A DNA stretch of 64,000 nt from Diphasiastrum complanatum (GCA_029204225.1 CM055104.1:43181148-43245147), one strand, 5' to 3'; shown: positions 35,313 to 46,119, numbered from the stretch's first letter. Numbers and translations are program-made. Notes: generated by a model from the sequence alone, not told the origin.

Positions 35313-36467
35313 CTAGTACTCATCAACATCAGCTGCACATGCATCAAGCAATATGTACAAATACTCCTTGATGTGTGCTCGAGAGATTTCTGGAATAGAT
35401 ATTGATCTTTCGACATCATATCCATGTTTCTTTACTATTTTTTTTGCCTTGGTTTTCCATGCATAAATCACAGCATCAATATCTACATCTTCTACACCGT
35501 CATTGTTTGGAACCCAGTCTTTTGAAAGACAGTCTTTGTATAATTTTTTGTTGTCAATTGGACTGTTTCCACGTCTCCGAGTGGATTTAGGTTCATACCA
35601 TAATGTTTTGAGTGAAGTGACCATACCATCAGCATCGGTCCCTACTCTGACAACCTTTGCCATCCAAAATGAGGATCTCGCTGCAACATCTTCATCTGGA
35701 GGTCGTATTGCAACAAATTTTAATGCAACTTCTCTATTGGGTATGAATTCTGATAATGGTGCATCTCCTTTCCGTCCGCAATAACGACGAGGTAAGAGCT
35801 CTATTGTATCCATTTCGACTTCAGTGTTCACATTAGAAGGCATGCATCCTGAAGGTTGAAAAGCAATCATAAAAGATTGTGGCCAAAAAGTTGTTTGGCT
35901 GTATGTTGATAGTGGCAAATTCTTTTGCTTTGTGAGGTACTCAAGAAGTTTTGTGGTTTCATCCATAGATGAGAAATTTTGATCTTTGTATTCTGGATAC
36001 TTCTTGCACATATATTGTCCGTATTTATGAAAGGATATCAATCCTTTCATCTCATCATTGTCCAGTTCATTTGTGGGTGCCAAAAAGATCGCTTCCTCTT
36101 TTGAAGGCAAAGAGTGCAACAATCTAAAAGGTTCACTCCATGTATCGTCTCCATCAGTGCAATAATACTTCCACTGCACGGTTGGTTCGCCATACAACAT
36201 TTGAAAACGAAAGTAGTGAGAATTGATGTGTCCTTCTAGACCATCATTTCCACGAACAATAAATGGCTCTATGAATCCTTTCCAATCCACCATTCGTTCT
36301 AACAACTCTACTTCAGTACTTTCAGTACGACCACCACCTATCTTCTGGCCAATTCGTCCTAACATATCAAGCATAGTAAGAACGGATTTACAGTTCAATG
36401 CCCTAGAGATTACACTAAAAACTTGATCGATGTCTTCATGCGTGTGTCCGACCATCAAAAACTCCAT
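35313..36467 (-). pseudogene. transposase-like protein, C-terminal part
   Basis: A 384-codon open frame starting MEFLMVGHTHEDIDQVFS. The VGHTHEDIDQ box with its acidic residues is the third of three patterned motifs in a protein class related to the DUF7869-type family in plants, algae and animals, which I read as DDE-like. Downstream are mixed alpha/beta sequence, WKYYCTDGDDTW, FWMAKVVRV and DWVPNN, ending in YLYILLDACAADVDEY. This part is fully open, and only a frameshift at about 36460 separates it from the part carrying the second motif. Function is inferred from motif layout only. Confidence 0.6.
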
Positions 36468-36835
36468 TCAACAGTCTGAAATATGTTATGTGCCACAAGC
36501 ATAGAACAAATACCAAAGATGAACCTATTTTTATTTTCCCTCCAACAGTTGTCAGCTTGAATACGTAAGATAGGAGGGAGATTGTCGCGTGCAAATTGCA
36601 CCTTTCGTATTGCTCGCATAATGGATGTGACCACCTGATTGCTGTCATGCAGATGCAAGGTGTCTATCCACACATCACTGTCTATCCACACATCACAGAG
36701 CAATTTGAATCCGTGAACTAGCACTTCACAAACATGCGTTTTCAAAAAACGATTACCCTCCAATCTTGGAGGAGTCTTTTTGAAATGGGGCAATGTTGTT
36801 GTATTTTGATCCATGCCATCAATAATAAGGCACAA
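36455..36835 (-). pseudogene. transposase-like protein, central part
   Basis: The frame carries CLIIDGMDQNTTTLPHF (first acidic motif) near its start and RIQADNCWRENKNRFIFGI (second motif) about 85 residues later, then LVAHNIFQTVEWSF, which should run on into the next frame. The spacing IIDGMDQ - QADNCWRENKN - VGHTHEDIDQ is that of a D-D-(E/D) catalytic core. An exact 18-bp tandem duplication (36661-36696) adds six in-frame residues (DVWIDS/DVWIDT). Confidence 0.6.
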
Positions 36836-37991
36836 CGATTGCTTTGGATGTGATCTTGATTCTTCTTTCCAACTTTCTCAAGTCAAAAACATGCAGTAAG
36901 TGCCAATTTCTCGTTGCAATGATGGCGATCTCGCACCTTAATATCAGTAGAAGTTTTGATGCATTTTTTAGCTCATCACAAATCTTGCATTTGGACATTC
37001 TTTGTTTTGTTGGAGTCTTGACATATTGAAACTCGTGTCTCCACAACCGATACAATGTATTTCTGGAGATTGTGGACGTGCTAGTTTCTTGAAGTTCTTT
37101 GTTGATGGAATTGAAGACATCACCTTTAGACATGCCAAGAGGGAGATGATGTTCACAATGAACTACTCCATCTTTTGATTTATGTTGAAGATGCGATTGT
37201 GGTAGAGCATGCTTTTCTAAGATTACACGCATAATAGCAAGTCTTTGTCTTGAATGTGCGCGTTGTTTTAATGTACATGTGTTTCCATGAAATTTATAGA
37301 CAATATTGTTGCGTGCCTCTGAGATTATCTGCCAAAACAATCCATGGGAAACTCCCAATAGATCTTGAAATGCCTTTGAACATATGGTTTTACTTGAAAC
37401 TACAGGTTTAAGTCTTAAACATGGTTCTTCCCACATATTGCATGCAATGTTCGAATTAGCTCGTGCCTTCAAAAAACACCCAAACATTTGTAAAAGGTAA
37501 TTATGTCTATCCGATCCTCGCTTTCTCCATACACTTAGTCTCAAGTCCTCAAATTCTTTGTAAGTGATTTTACGTATACATAATTTTTTACAACAAGGCT
37601 GCATCAAAGTCTCTTTTATATGTTCTGGCGATAAAACAGAATCTGCCTTCTTTAGAGTGACGAATGCAAGCACATGCTTTCTTTTGCAGTTTCAAGAAGC
37701 TCCAAAAGATTCGAAACTTGGATCATGTTGCATTGGACTCTCAAAACTGTTCTCGTTTGATTGACCAACTCTTGATACAAATTCTTTTAACATTTCATTC
37801 CAATTACCTATCTCGTCATCTTCATCAAAATCAAACATAGAAAAATCTGAATCATGTTGTCTAGAAGCAGTAGAAAGTAGTGCTGCAGAGGATGCACCTA
37901 TTGTCTTCTTGGATTGTCTTGCCATTTGCGAAAGTCTATGACTGTGACTATCGGTGATAGCATTTGCTTGAGATACATTATTGTTAACCAC
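36819..37991 (-). pseudogene. transposase-like protein, N-central part
   Basis: Two stretches (37692-37991 and 36819-37673) are in one frame and separated only by a TGA at about 37689. The first is Ser/Asp/Glu-rich and acidic (SMFDFDEDDEIGNWNEML). The second has LAFVTLKKADSVLS, FEDLRLSVWRKRGSDRHNYLLQMF, a segment with CEHHLPLGMSKGDVF (possible Cys/His metal site) and SKCKICDEL (CX2C). Its last dozen codons are frameshifted relative to the motif-bearing part. The layout resembles a zinc-binding, DNA-recognising region ahead of a DDE core. Confidence 0.55.
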
Positions 37992-38030
37992 ATGGTCTAT
38001 CCTAGTTAGGATGTCTGAGTTGTATGTCGA

Positions 38031-38930
38031 TCATGTCAGATCATAACCAATTACATCGTCGACGCCTGTCAAAACATCAGAGCTATACAGAGCTGGTCTT
38101 GTAGCATTGCTATTAGTCACATTGATATCATCCACACTGGTGAGAACATCTGAACTATACCTAATCCGTTTGAAGTTTGCACTATTATTGTGATTGACAT
38201 CTTCCACGCCAGCGAGGAAATCAAAATTATATGTTGTTTTTGTTGATGTTCTCTTGTCGTGATTGAAGGTAGTCGTACATTGCATACGTGGTGATGATCT
38301 GTTGTAATTGCGATTATAATAAGTGTAATATTCATTCATTGTCTCGTCGAACGATACGTGCCTAACATTTGTAGCATGTAAAGAAAGTTTCGATACACAC
38401 CATATCATCAATTTATTCGGTGAGTAAAATGGGACTCCGTCATCTGCCATGACATTTTGAATGGTTCCTTCATTTGTTACCGATATTAACTTTACAGTGG
38501 CAAACAACTGATTTTTGTCAAAACTGTAGTAACATTTGAAGCTAGCTGAACAAACTATATTTCCATCAAAATCCATACCATCAACAATATCATTGTTCTT
38601 ATAAATATGACATGCCAAGACTACAAGATCGTCAATCTTCACCACGTCATTGTTATCCCACAATAATCTGTTTGCCATTAAGTCCAACAAATTATCATAA
38701 ATGTCTGCAAGATGAGTAATATCCATCTGTGGGTATGAAAATGGACAATCCATCTTGAGCACTTTTGATATATTCACCATACATTTATTTGTGCCAATTT
38801 CGCGAAAGAAACACATCTGGCTTGGTTTAGTACTCAAAATTTGACCGAATGCAATGACTTCTTTTCGATATAGCAAGACAACGCGGACATTTTTCTCACG
38901 ATCATTTTCCATTGCAAGCCCTACATACAC
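38031..38930 (-). pseudogene. transposase-like protein, N-terminal part
   Basis: A 299-codon open frame from ATG 38930 (or MEND at about 38912), in the same frame as the part that follows and separated from it by one TGA at about 38028. The first 100 residues (VIAFGQILSTKPSQ, then VNISKVL and CPFSYPQMDITHLADI) loosely recall the DUF8039-type domain of plant transposon proteins; this is uncertain. The end holds tandem units of about 24 residues of the form YSSDVLTGVDDV, seen four times including one copy after the stop. Restored, the protein would be about 1,200 residues. Confidence 0.5.
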
Positions 38931-39099
38931 AGAGAGAAATTATGATGTCAACATACGTTGGAACATACATACATACATAGATGTAAATTTATAACTCACA
39001 ATGTAAATAGCTGGATAAATATACCAAGGTTTTGAAATTGTTTGAAATTATCTTGAAATAGTTTTATGTAATTTAAATATCTTTATAAAATATTAGTGG
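38931..39099. other. leader region of the transposase-like gene
   Basis: No promoter motif is convincing; a CATACATACATACATAGA tract lies at 38967-38984. Confidence 0.3.
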
Positions 39100-39850
39100 A
39101 TCTTCCTTAGCCTTTCGCCATTGGTCCTTAAAATTTGGCCCTTACCCCTTGCCACTTGGTCCTCAACCATTGGACTATAGTCCTTGGCCGTTAGCCCTTA
39201 CTCCTTAGATCTTGGCAGCCCTTATATCGCGGTCCTTAGTCTTAGCCCGTAGACATTGGCCCTCGACCCTTGGCTAGTTGGCCCCTCTAGTTGGCCCTCA
39301 ATCCTTAGACCTTGACCCTTAGTTGTTGGCCCTAATATCTAGGCCCTTAGCCCTTAGCCCTCAACCAGTTGGCCCTTATTCTTAGCCCTTAGATGTTGGC
39401 CCTCGACCCTTGGTCCTTAGCTAGTTGGCCCTCAATCCTTAACTAGTTGGCCCGAGCCAGTCTTTAGCTAGTTGGCCCTCAGTCCTTAGTTAGTTAGCCC
39501 TTAGTCCTTAGACCTTTACCCTTAGTCGATGGCCCTAAGTTCTTAGTCGCTGACACTTAGCCCTCGGTAGTCGGCAATTGGCCCTTAGCCCTTGCCTCTT
39601 GGCCCTTAGTTCTTGGCCATCAAGTCTCGACCCTCAGTCCTAAGCCAGTTGGCCCGTGGTCCTTAGACCATGACCCATGACCCGTTGTCCCTAGACCTTG
39701 ACCCTTAGCCGTTGGAGCTTAGTTCTTAGCTATTGTCCCTTAGCCCTTGGTTGTCGGCAATGCCCTTGACTCTTTGCCCTTGGACCAATGCCATGACCGT
39801 AGGCGATTAGTCCTTAGCCCAAGGCCCTTAGTCCTTGACCTTAAAAGCTT
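39100..39850. repeat. degenerate CCTTAG/CCTTGG minisatellite, about 750 bp
   Basis: The stretch is built almost entirely from CCCTTAG, CCCTTGG, CCTTAGC and AGTTGGCCC-type phrases with no fixed period. It superficially resembles telomere-like repeats but does not match TTTAGGG. Confidence 0.8.
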
Positions 39851-40898
39851 TTGTTTTTTGTAACTTGCATTAATGTTTTTTCATTATTCTTTTAAAGTTT
39901 TTGTTTTTTTCTTAGCTTTATAGATTTTATTTTTGATTATTTTTTAAAATAGTAACGGTTTTTAATTAATTTTTTAATACGTTTTGTACTTTTTTATTCT
40001 CATTAGTTTTTTTATTTTATTGTGTTTGTTTATATTTTTTTTTGTGATTTTATTTTTAAATTATATTATTGATACATTTATTTTGAGGGTTTATTTTGTT
40101 GTATTCCATTTTTATATATCTAATTTATTGTGTTATTTTGTGTTTTATCTATTTATAGTTTTATTTTAATATTTTAGTAAATAGTCAGTTTATTAAATTT
40201 TTATGATTTATTAATAGATATATTTTCAAGTTTTTTGATGATTTGTTAATAGTTATATTATGTTTTTTATTGATATATATTTCTAGTTATTTTATAATTA
40301 TTTTGATTATATTCAATTTTCTTTGTATTATTAAAGTTATTTTATATTTTGAATTTTATTCATTTTTTGAATATTTAATCTGTTAATGTTATGATTATGT
40401 GATACTATTTGTATATTCTTTTAATTTCTTTCAATTTGTTTATTCTTCTTTTTATTTTTGGATTTTATAAATTTATGATTTTTGTTTAGTAGACGTTTAG
40501 TGTTATTCATCATTTAGTTCTACTTATTTTCACTTTTCTGTTTTTAAAAGTTATTTATGTCTTTATGTTTTGTGTGCAATTTTTAATTATATATGTCTTT
40601 CAAAAAACAAGGAGAGGAGAGCACAAGAAAAGACAACAATTATCCCATAAGTATTTCTAGAAGAATGACAGAACTCATGAGTATATATAGATTTTGAAAT
40701 CATCCATTCCCAAGAATTGTGGCTCTTTACCCACAATTACAACAACCCAAAAAAGCCAAAATCAATTACACTTGCTTTGTTATGAGTTCAACACGTTGAC
40801 ACGTGGCAGTTCATAAATCCCATAAGCAAATGAACATCTATACACAAAGATAGATAAACCCCATCGTCATTTTAATAGTTAACATGATTGAGAAACCG
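39851..40898. other. very T-rich then unrecognised DNA
   Basis: 39860-40600 is extremely T-rich on the plus strand. 40600-40898 has a GACACGTGGCAG G-box (about 40799) and a CCCATAAG segment weakly like the 350-bp repeats at 42621 and 43839. Confidence 0.45.
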
Positions 40899-41469
40899 TA
40901 AGGTCCTCTACGACCCTCTGCGACCTCTACGGTCCTCCGCGGTCCCTCTGTGGTCCTCTGCGGTCCTCCCGCCGCGGCGGGAGGTTCTCATTAATTTTTG
41001 GTTTCATTTTTTGTATAAAAATTAATGAGAACCTCCCACCGCGGCGAGAGGACTACAGAGGACCGCAGAAAACCGCATTAGAGACAACAGAGGGACCGCA
41101 GAGGACCGTAGAAGGTCGCATAGGACCTTAGAGGAACCCTCAGAGGATTGCAGAGGGACTGCAGAGGGACCGCATTAGGGACCGTAGAGGACCGCAGAAG
41201 TCAGAACCTCCCGCCGTGTCGGGAGGACCGCAGAGGTCGCAGATGACTGCAAAGGAACCTTAGAGGATCGCAAAGGGACCGCATTAGGGACCACAGAGGG
41301 ACCGCATAAATTAGAACCTCCCGCCGTGGCAGGAGGACCGCAGAGGTCGCAGAGGTCATAGATGACCGCAGAGGAACCTCAGAGGATCGCAAAGGGACCG
41401 GATTAGAGATCGCAGAGGACCGCAGAAGTCAGAACCTCTCGCCGTGGCATTGGACCGCAGAGGGACCGC

Positions 41470-41470
<1 letters not shown>
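40899..41470. repeat. GACCGCAGAG array, block 1, with fold-back
   Basis: Roughly 10-bp units GACCGCAGAG / GACCGTAGAG / GACCGCATTAG. At the left end (40899-40964) the units are in reverse complement; they turn to the forward strand after a perfect inverted repeat (40981-40999 and 41017-41035), itself flanked by GC hairpins at 40965-40984 and 41032-41051. Further hairpin copies lie near 41207, 41315 and 41435. Confidence 0.9.
40965..40984. repeat. 20-bp GC palindrome, perfect copy
   Basis: CCTCCCGCCGCGGCGGGAGG, its own reverse complement. About twenty exact or near copies occur from here to about 47310; another perfect copy is at 46242-46261. Many are extended outward to CAGAACC..GGTTCTG. Confidence 0.95.

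Positions 41471-41514
<44 letters not shown>
41471..41514. repeat. (AT)n microsatellite
   Basis: About 21 AT units directly after array block 1; a second run lies at 41703-41751. Confidence 0.95.
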
Positions 41515-41523
<9 letters not shown>

Positions 41524-41701
41524 CCAGATATACATAATTGTATCTGTAACAAAAGATATATAATTGTATCTTATATATATAAATATATATATCCTTTTGT
41601 TTCTATTAATATCCTTTTGTTTTTATATATACATATGTAATAAAAAAACTTTTCAGAACCTCTCGCCGCGACGGGAGATTCTGAGGCCACGTTTCATAAG
41701 G

Positions 41702-41754
<53 letters not shown>

Positions 41755-42620
41755 TATTGATGGGTATTACATTAATATATCTATATTTATATTTTATATA
41801 TACAACTGATATACATATGTAGATTTCATTTTTAAGTTACACTACAATATTTTGTAAATACATGCATCTTATATAAATGTCTGTTTGAATTAATTATTCG
41901 AATACATTTCACATAAAATTATATATGTAATCTAACAGACATGATCTAGATTATATCTAAAAGTAACTTACTTTAGTAATAGAGTATGAGCGACCAAACT
42001 AAGCTTACTTCTCACTTGGAATGTGATTGACCATAGAGACCTGACTTTGAAAGACTTGAATGTCTCTTGAAAGAACCTCTTTATATATTCTATCGTCGAG
42101 CTTCGTCCATGTCATCAATCCGCGTCAAAATGTTTCTTTTCTCTTTTTTAAAGACACCTCAGCAATCCATGTTTTTTCACATATTGTTTAGGCCAGTTAT
42201 TGTCCCAAGTGTACTATCCAAACATGCTTCGTTTTAAAACTCGTATTTGCCATGTCACTGATCCAAACCTTGTTATTATTTGAAATTGAATTTCTAACAA
42301 CATATTCACGGATTGATGACCTGGCATGGTTCTATATATATTTACTCCAATCCTTTGTCTCTTTCTTTGAGAGCAGAATAGAAGCGTCGCAGAACTATAG
42401 AAAGAAAATAATGAATCTTACTAGCTTCCAGATGAACTTGAACTACGATTGTGGTATTCTGCGGTCCAATGACCCGTGGGTCGTCGCAGGTTTGAACTCA
42501 TGGTTTTGTAGGTTGCGGATTGCGGTGCTGTTGCGGTTTGTGGTGCGGTGCGGTTGTGGTTGCGGCCCAAAAACCCAGAACGGGTCTTCTTCGTCCAGTT
42601 ATCTATTATATAAAAATGAA
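41515..42620. other. AT-rich DNA with one GC hairpin; GCGG-rich patch
   Basis: It holds a hairpin copy near 41662-41683 and the AT run at 41703-41751. At 42515-42570 there is a cluster of TTGCGG/GTGCGG repeats like the subterminal repeats of some hAT elements. No coding sequence recognised. Confidence 0.45.
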
Positions 42621-42972
42621 TGTTTTTGAAATATATGAGATGTTGAAATAGCTCTGCATGATAAGACAGTGACACATGGCAAATGGTATATCTCATAAGT
42701 ACCGTATACATCTATCCATAAAAAAATGGTATAAGTAAAATCCCTACCCTCCATAGACTTCACATTCTCGTTTTAATTCTGAGTATTCTAAGCATAACTT
42801 CACAATCCAATTTTGGAAGCATCAATTTACTTGCAAGCAAAAGTCCAAATCATTGGTATTTTTTGTTCAATTTTGAAAAGACATAAGTTATAAATTTATA
42901 CTGAAGACCATTTTTATGAATTGGATTTTATTTCATGAAAAAAAATTCAGAATCTCCTGCCGCGGCGGGAGG
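42621..42972. repeat. ~350-bp direct repeat, copy A
   Basis: Starts TGTTTTTGAAATATATGAG and ends in a GC hairpin copy. Contains GACACATGGC and GGTATAAGTA. Clearly homologous to 43839-44189, with scattered differences. Confidence 0.85.
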
Positions 42973-43213
42973 TTGTGAGTTCTCCATTTTCAATTCTATG
43001 AGTTCCCCATTGAACATTAGCTGAGTGTAAAAAAACAACAAAGCCTCCCGCCGCAGCGGGAGGTTCTGAGTTCCCCATTGAACATTAGCTAAGTTTAAAA
43101 AAACATTAGAACCTCCTGCCGCGATGGGAGGTTCTGAGTTTCCCATTGAACATTAGCTGAGTTTAAAAAAACATCAGAACCTCCCGTCGCGGCGAGAGGT
43201 TCTGAGTTCCCCA
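42948..43213. repeat. tandem ~66-70-bp units each with a GC hairpin
   Basis: Hairpins at about 42953, 43047, 43113 and 43182 are separated by the spacer TTCTGAGTTCCCCATTGAAC..TTAGCTGAGTTTAAAAAAAC. Each hairpin is extended by CAGAACC and GGTTCTG. Confidence 0.85.
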
Positions 43214-43214
43214 T

Positions 43215-43830
43215 TAAACTGCAAAGGACCGCATTAGGGAGTCATTATGGCCCGCATTAGGGACCGCATAGGACATCAGAGGGACCGTATAGGGTCGCAT
43301 AGGACCAGAGAGGGACCTCAGAGGATTGCAGAGGGAGCACCCGCCGCGGCGTGTGGACTGTAGAGGGTCACATAGGGACCGCAAATGAACTACAGAGGAA
43401 CCGTAGAGGACTGTAGAGGGACCGCAGAGGGAACACACAAGACCGTAGAGGGACTGCATAAGGACCAGAGAGGGACCACAAAGGACAACAGAGGACCGCA
43501 AAGGTCACAGAGGACCGCAAAGGTCGAAGGGGGACCAAAGAGGACCGTAAAACTCAGAACCTCTCGTCGTGGCGGGAGGACCACAGAGGGACCGCATTAG
43601 GGACCGTAGAGGACTGCAGAAGTCGTAGAGTTCGCAGAGGACCGTAGATGACTGCAGAGGTCACAGAGGACCACAGAGGGACCGCAAAGTACCGCAGAGG
43701 TCGCAGAGGACTGCAGAGGGACCGCAGAGGATCTTAGAAGTTCCTTTGAGGACCGCAAAGAGACCGCATTAGGGACCGCAGAGGACCGCATTAGGGACGT
43801 CACTAGGGACCGCAGAGGACCAGAGACCCC
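43215..43830. repeat. GACCGCAGAG array, block 2
   Basis: Same ~10-bp units, all on the forward strand, with two hairpin copies (a degenerate one near 43340 and one near 43558). Confidence 0.9.
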
Positions 43831-43838
43831 GGCCCGTA

Positions 43839-44189
43839 TGTTTTTGAAATATATGAGATGTTGAAATAGCTCTACGGGATAAGGTAGTGACACGTGGCAA
43901 ATGGTATATCCCATAAGTACCGTATACATCTATCCATATAAAATGGTATAAGTAGAACCCCTCCCCTCCTTAGACCTCACATTCTCGTTTTAATTGTCAG
44001 TATTCTAAGCATACCTTCATAATCCAGTTTTGGAAGCATCGATTTACTTGCAAGGAAAATTCTAAATCAATGGTATTTTTTGTTCAATTTTGAAGAGACA
44101 TAAGATTTAAATTTATACTGATGATCATTATAATGAAATGGATTTTTTTACATAAAAAAATTTTCAGAACCTTCCACCGCGGCGGGAGG
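43839..44189. repeat. ~350-bp direct repeat, copy B
   Basis: Second copy of 42621-42972, with an intact G-box GACACGTGGC near 43889; ends in the hairpin at 44170-44189. Confidence 0.85.
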
Positions 44190-44316
44190 TTTTGAGTTTC
44201 CCATCTTCAATCTGCTTATTTCTTGATTTTTCTTTGGCTGAGTTTAAATAAACTAAATCAGAACCTCCCGCCGCGGCAGGAGGTTCTGAGTTCACATATA
44301 TATAATTATATCTATA

Positions 44317-44358
<42 letters not shown>

Positions 44359-44415
44359 CACAATAAAAAAATGAAAACCTCCCGCTGCGGCGGGAGGTAC
44401 TAAGGATCTATATTT

Positions 44416-44458
<43 letters not shown>

Positions 44459-44479
44459 AGGCCCACAATCTTACTTTGT
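44190..44479. repeat. GC hairpins and (AT)n runs
   Basis: Hairpin copies near 44265 and 44376 lie among AT runs at about 44310-44354 and 44417-44454. Confidence 0.85.
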
Positions 44480-44524
44480 ATGAAAACTTTTTATATATTC
44501 TATTTGAACTGTATTTTTTGCAGG

Positions 44525-44990
44525 CTTTCTACACCTCAGACCAAACCGTTTTCATGCCCTTCGAGTAATCCTTGCATATTTGATGCCACTTTTAGGTTTG
44601 TGCATGCCAAGATATGTATATTTAAGAATGCATCTCGTTACATTCTTGAATCGGATAGACTCAATCACGAATCGGAAGAGAAAAGAAAAAAGAGCAGTAT
44701 GCCAGAAATCATGGAGCGTGCACGTGATGTATGGATATCATTGAGTCGACCACGCTTTGTTAAAGGAGTGAAGCTAAATCTTGAGCAACTGAAACAGATG
44801 AGAGCATTTTATCTCGGTTTGCGCGGTGTCCTTGGCAGTAGTAATGTTGGATCTTTGTCAGGACAACACACAATTACATCTTTGTATGAGAAATTTGAGG
44901 AGTACACAATAATCATCTTTCATTCAGATGAAACATATAGTACGCAATCATGTCATACCCAATTCAAACGTGATTCACATACTGCTAAAT
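44525..44990 (+). pseudogene. exon-like open frame inside the array, unrecognised
   Basis: After a good acceptor (TATTTTTTGCAG, ending at 44524) the frame stays open to the next array block and reads as plausible protein: CPSSNPCIFDATFRF, NHESEEKRKKSSMPEIMERA, WISLSRPRFVKGVKLNLEQL, RAFYLGLRGVLGSSNVGSLS. The family is not recognised. It is cut at about 44993 by the GACCGCAGAG units, where the open frame runs on meaninglessly to 45010. This looks like a captured gene piece or the surviving exon of a gene split by array expansion. Confidence 0.45.
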
Positions 44991-44992
44991 TC

Positions 44993-45484
44993 CACAGAGG
45001 ACCGCACTAGAAACCGTAGATGACCGCAGAGGTCGCAAATGACCACAGAGGTCGCAGATGACCGTAGATGACAGCAGAGGTCGCAGATGGCCTCAGACGC
45101 TCCCGCCACGGTGGGAGGACCGCAGATGACCACAGACGGACCGCATTAGGGACCCCAGAGGACCGTAGATGACCGCAGAGGACCACAGATGGACTGCACC
45201 CTAAACCGTAGAGGATCGTAGAGACCATAGAGGTCACAGATGACCGTAGATGACCACAGAGGACCGCAGAGATCGTAGATGACCGCAGAGATCGCAGATG
45301 ACCTCAGAACCTCCCACCGCGGCGGGAGGATCGTAGAGGACCACAGACGGAGTGCACTACGGAGCGCGGATGTCGCAGATGACCGTAGAGACCGTAGAGG
45401 TCACAGATGACCGTAGATGACCACAGATGACCGCATAGGTCGCAGATGACTGTAGAGAACCACAGAGATCGCTGAGGTTGCAGA
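44993..45484. repeat. GACCGCAGAG array, block 3
   Basis: Units GACCGCAGAG and GTCGCAGAT, with hairpin copies near 45093 and 45310. Confidence 0.9.
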
Positions 45485-46047
45485 TTGTTGTTTGATTTGA
45501 TTGTTTGTTGTTGCTTTTGGGTGGTGATTGTCAACCTCCCATCCCAAATCAACTTCACAACATCTCATTTACGAATATTATAAAGTTGTTTTTCATACTC
45601 CTAATCATGCATTAGGATAGAGAGGTAAACTGTATTTTTTTGAGAATTATGATCTGCATTGTAGTTTTGTTGAGTTTTTTCTTTGCATACAAACTTCTAT
45701 TTTGTGGCTTAAAAATATGGAAATGAAATGTAGGTGATTGAATACCTCCAACAATGTCATTTATGCTTGGTTTTGGCTCAAGTCACTTAATCTTACAGTA
45801 CAAATCAAATCATAGATGTCAAAAATCTCTCATTGTCAAGCACTTACAACAATTGCGATGTTGTCTTATATGTTTCAAAATCTAATAATATTGATCAATA
45901 TGATATTGTATTAATGGATTATCGTCGACTAGTCTTTAAAAGCTAAATATTAAGTGTCAATACAAATATATTGTTAACTATTTAAAGCACAAATTCTAAA
46001 AATATAGTTATCTATAATTTGAAATACTAACATGCAATGGTTGATGT
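45485..46047. other. non-array DNA, nothing recognised
   Basis: Ordinary AT-rich sequence between blocks 3 and 4. It ends in the GTTCAG that precedes the LRR-like fragment. Confidence 0.45.
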
Positions 46048-46119
46048 TCAGGTTACTTACCAATCAAATTGACAATGTTGAGGAGCTTGAGATATTTGGA
46101 TTTAAGTAGGAATCATATT
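46048..46119 (+). pseudogene. leucine-rich-repeat fragment
   Basis: Following GATGTTCAG the frame reads YLPIKLTMLRSLRYLDLSRN, then HIE: one complete plant-type LRR (LxxLRYLDLSxNxI). It stops where the GACCGTAGAG units begin. Probably a piece of an LRR receptor or disease-resistance-type gene, too short to name. Confidence 0.55.

Noticed and set aside
39100-39850. Interstitial telomere repeats
   Set aside because: Words are CCCTTAG and CCCTTGG in irregular order, not the plant CCCTAAA repeat.
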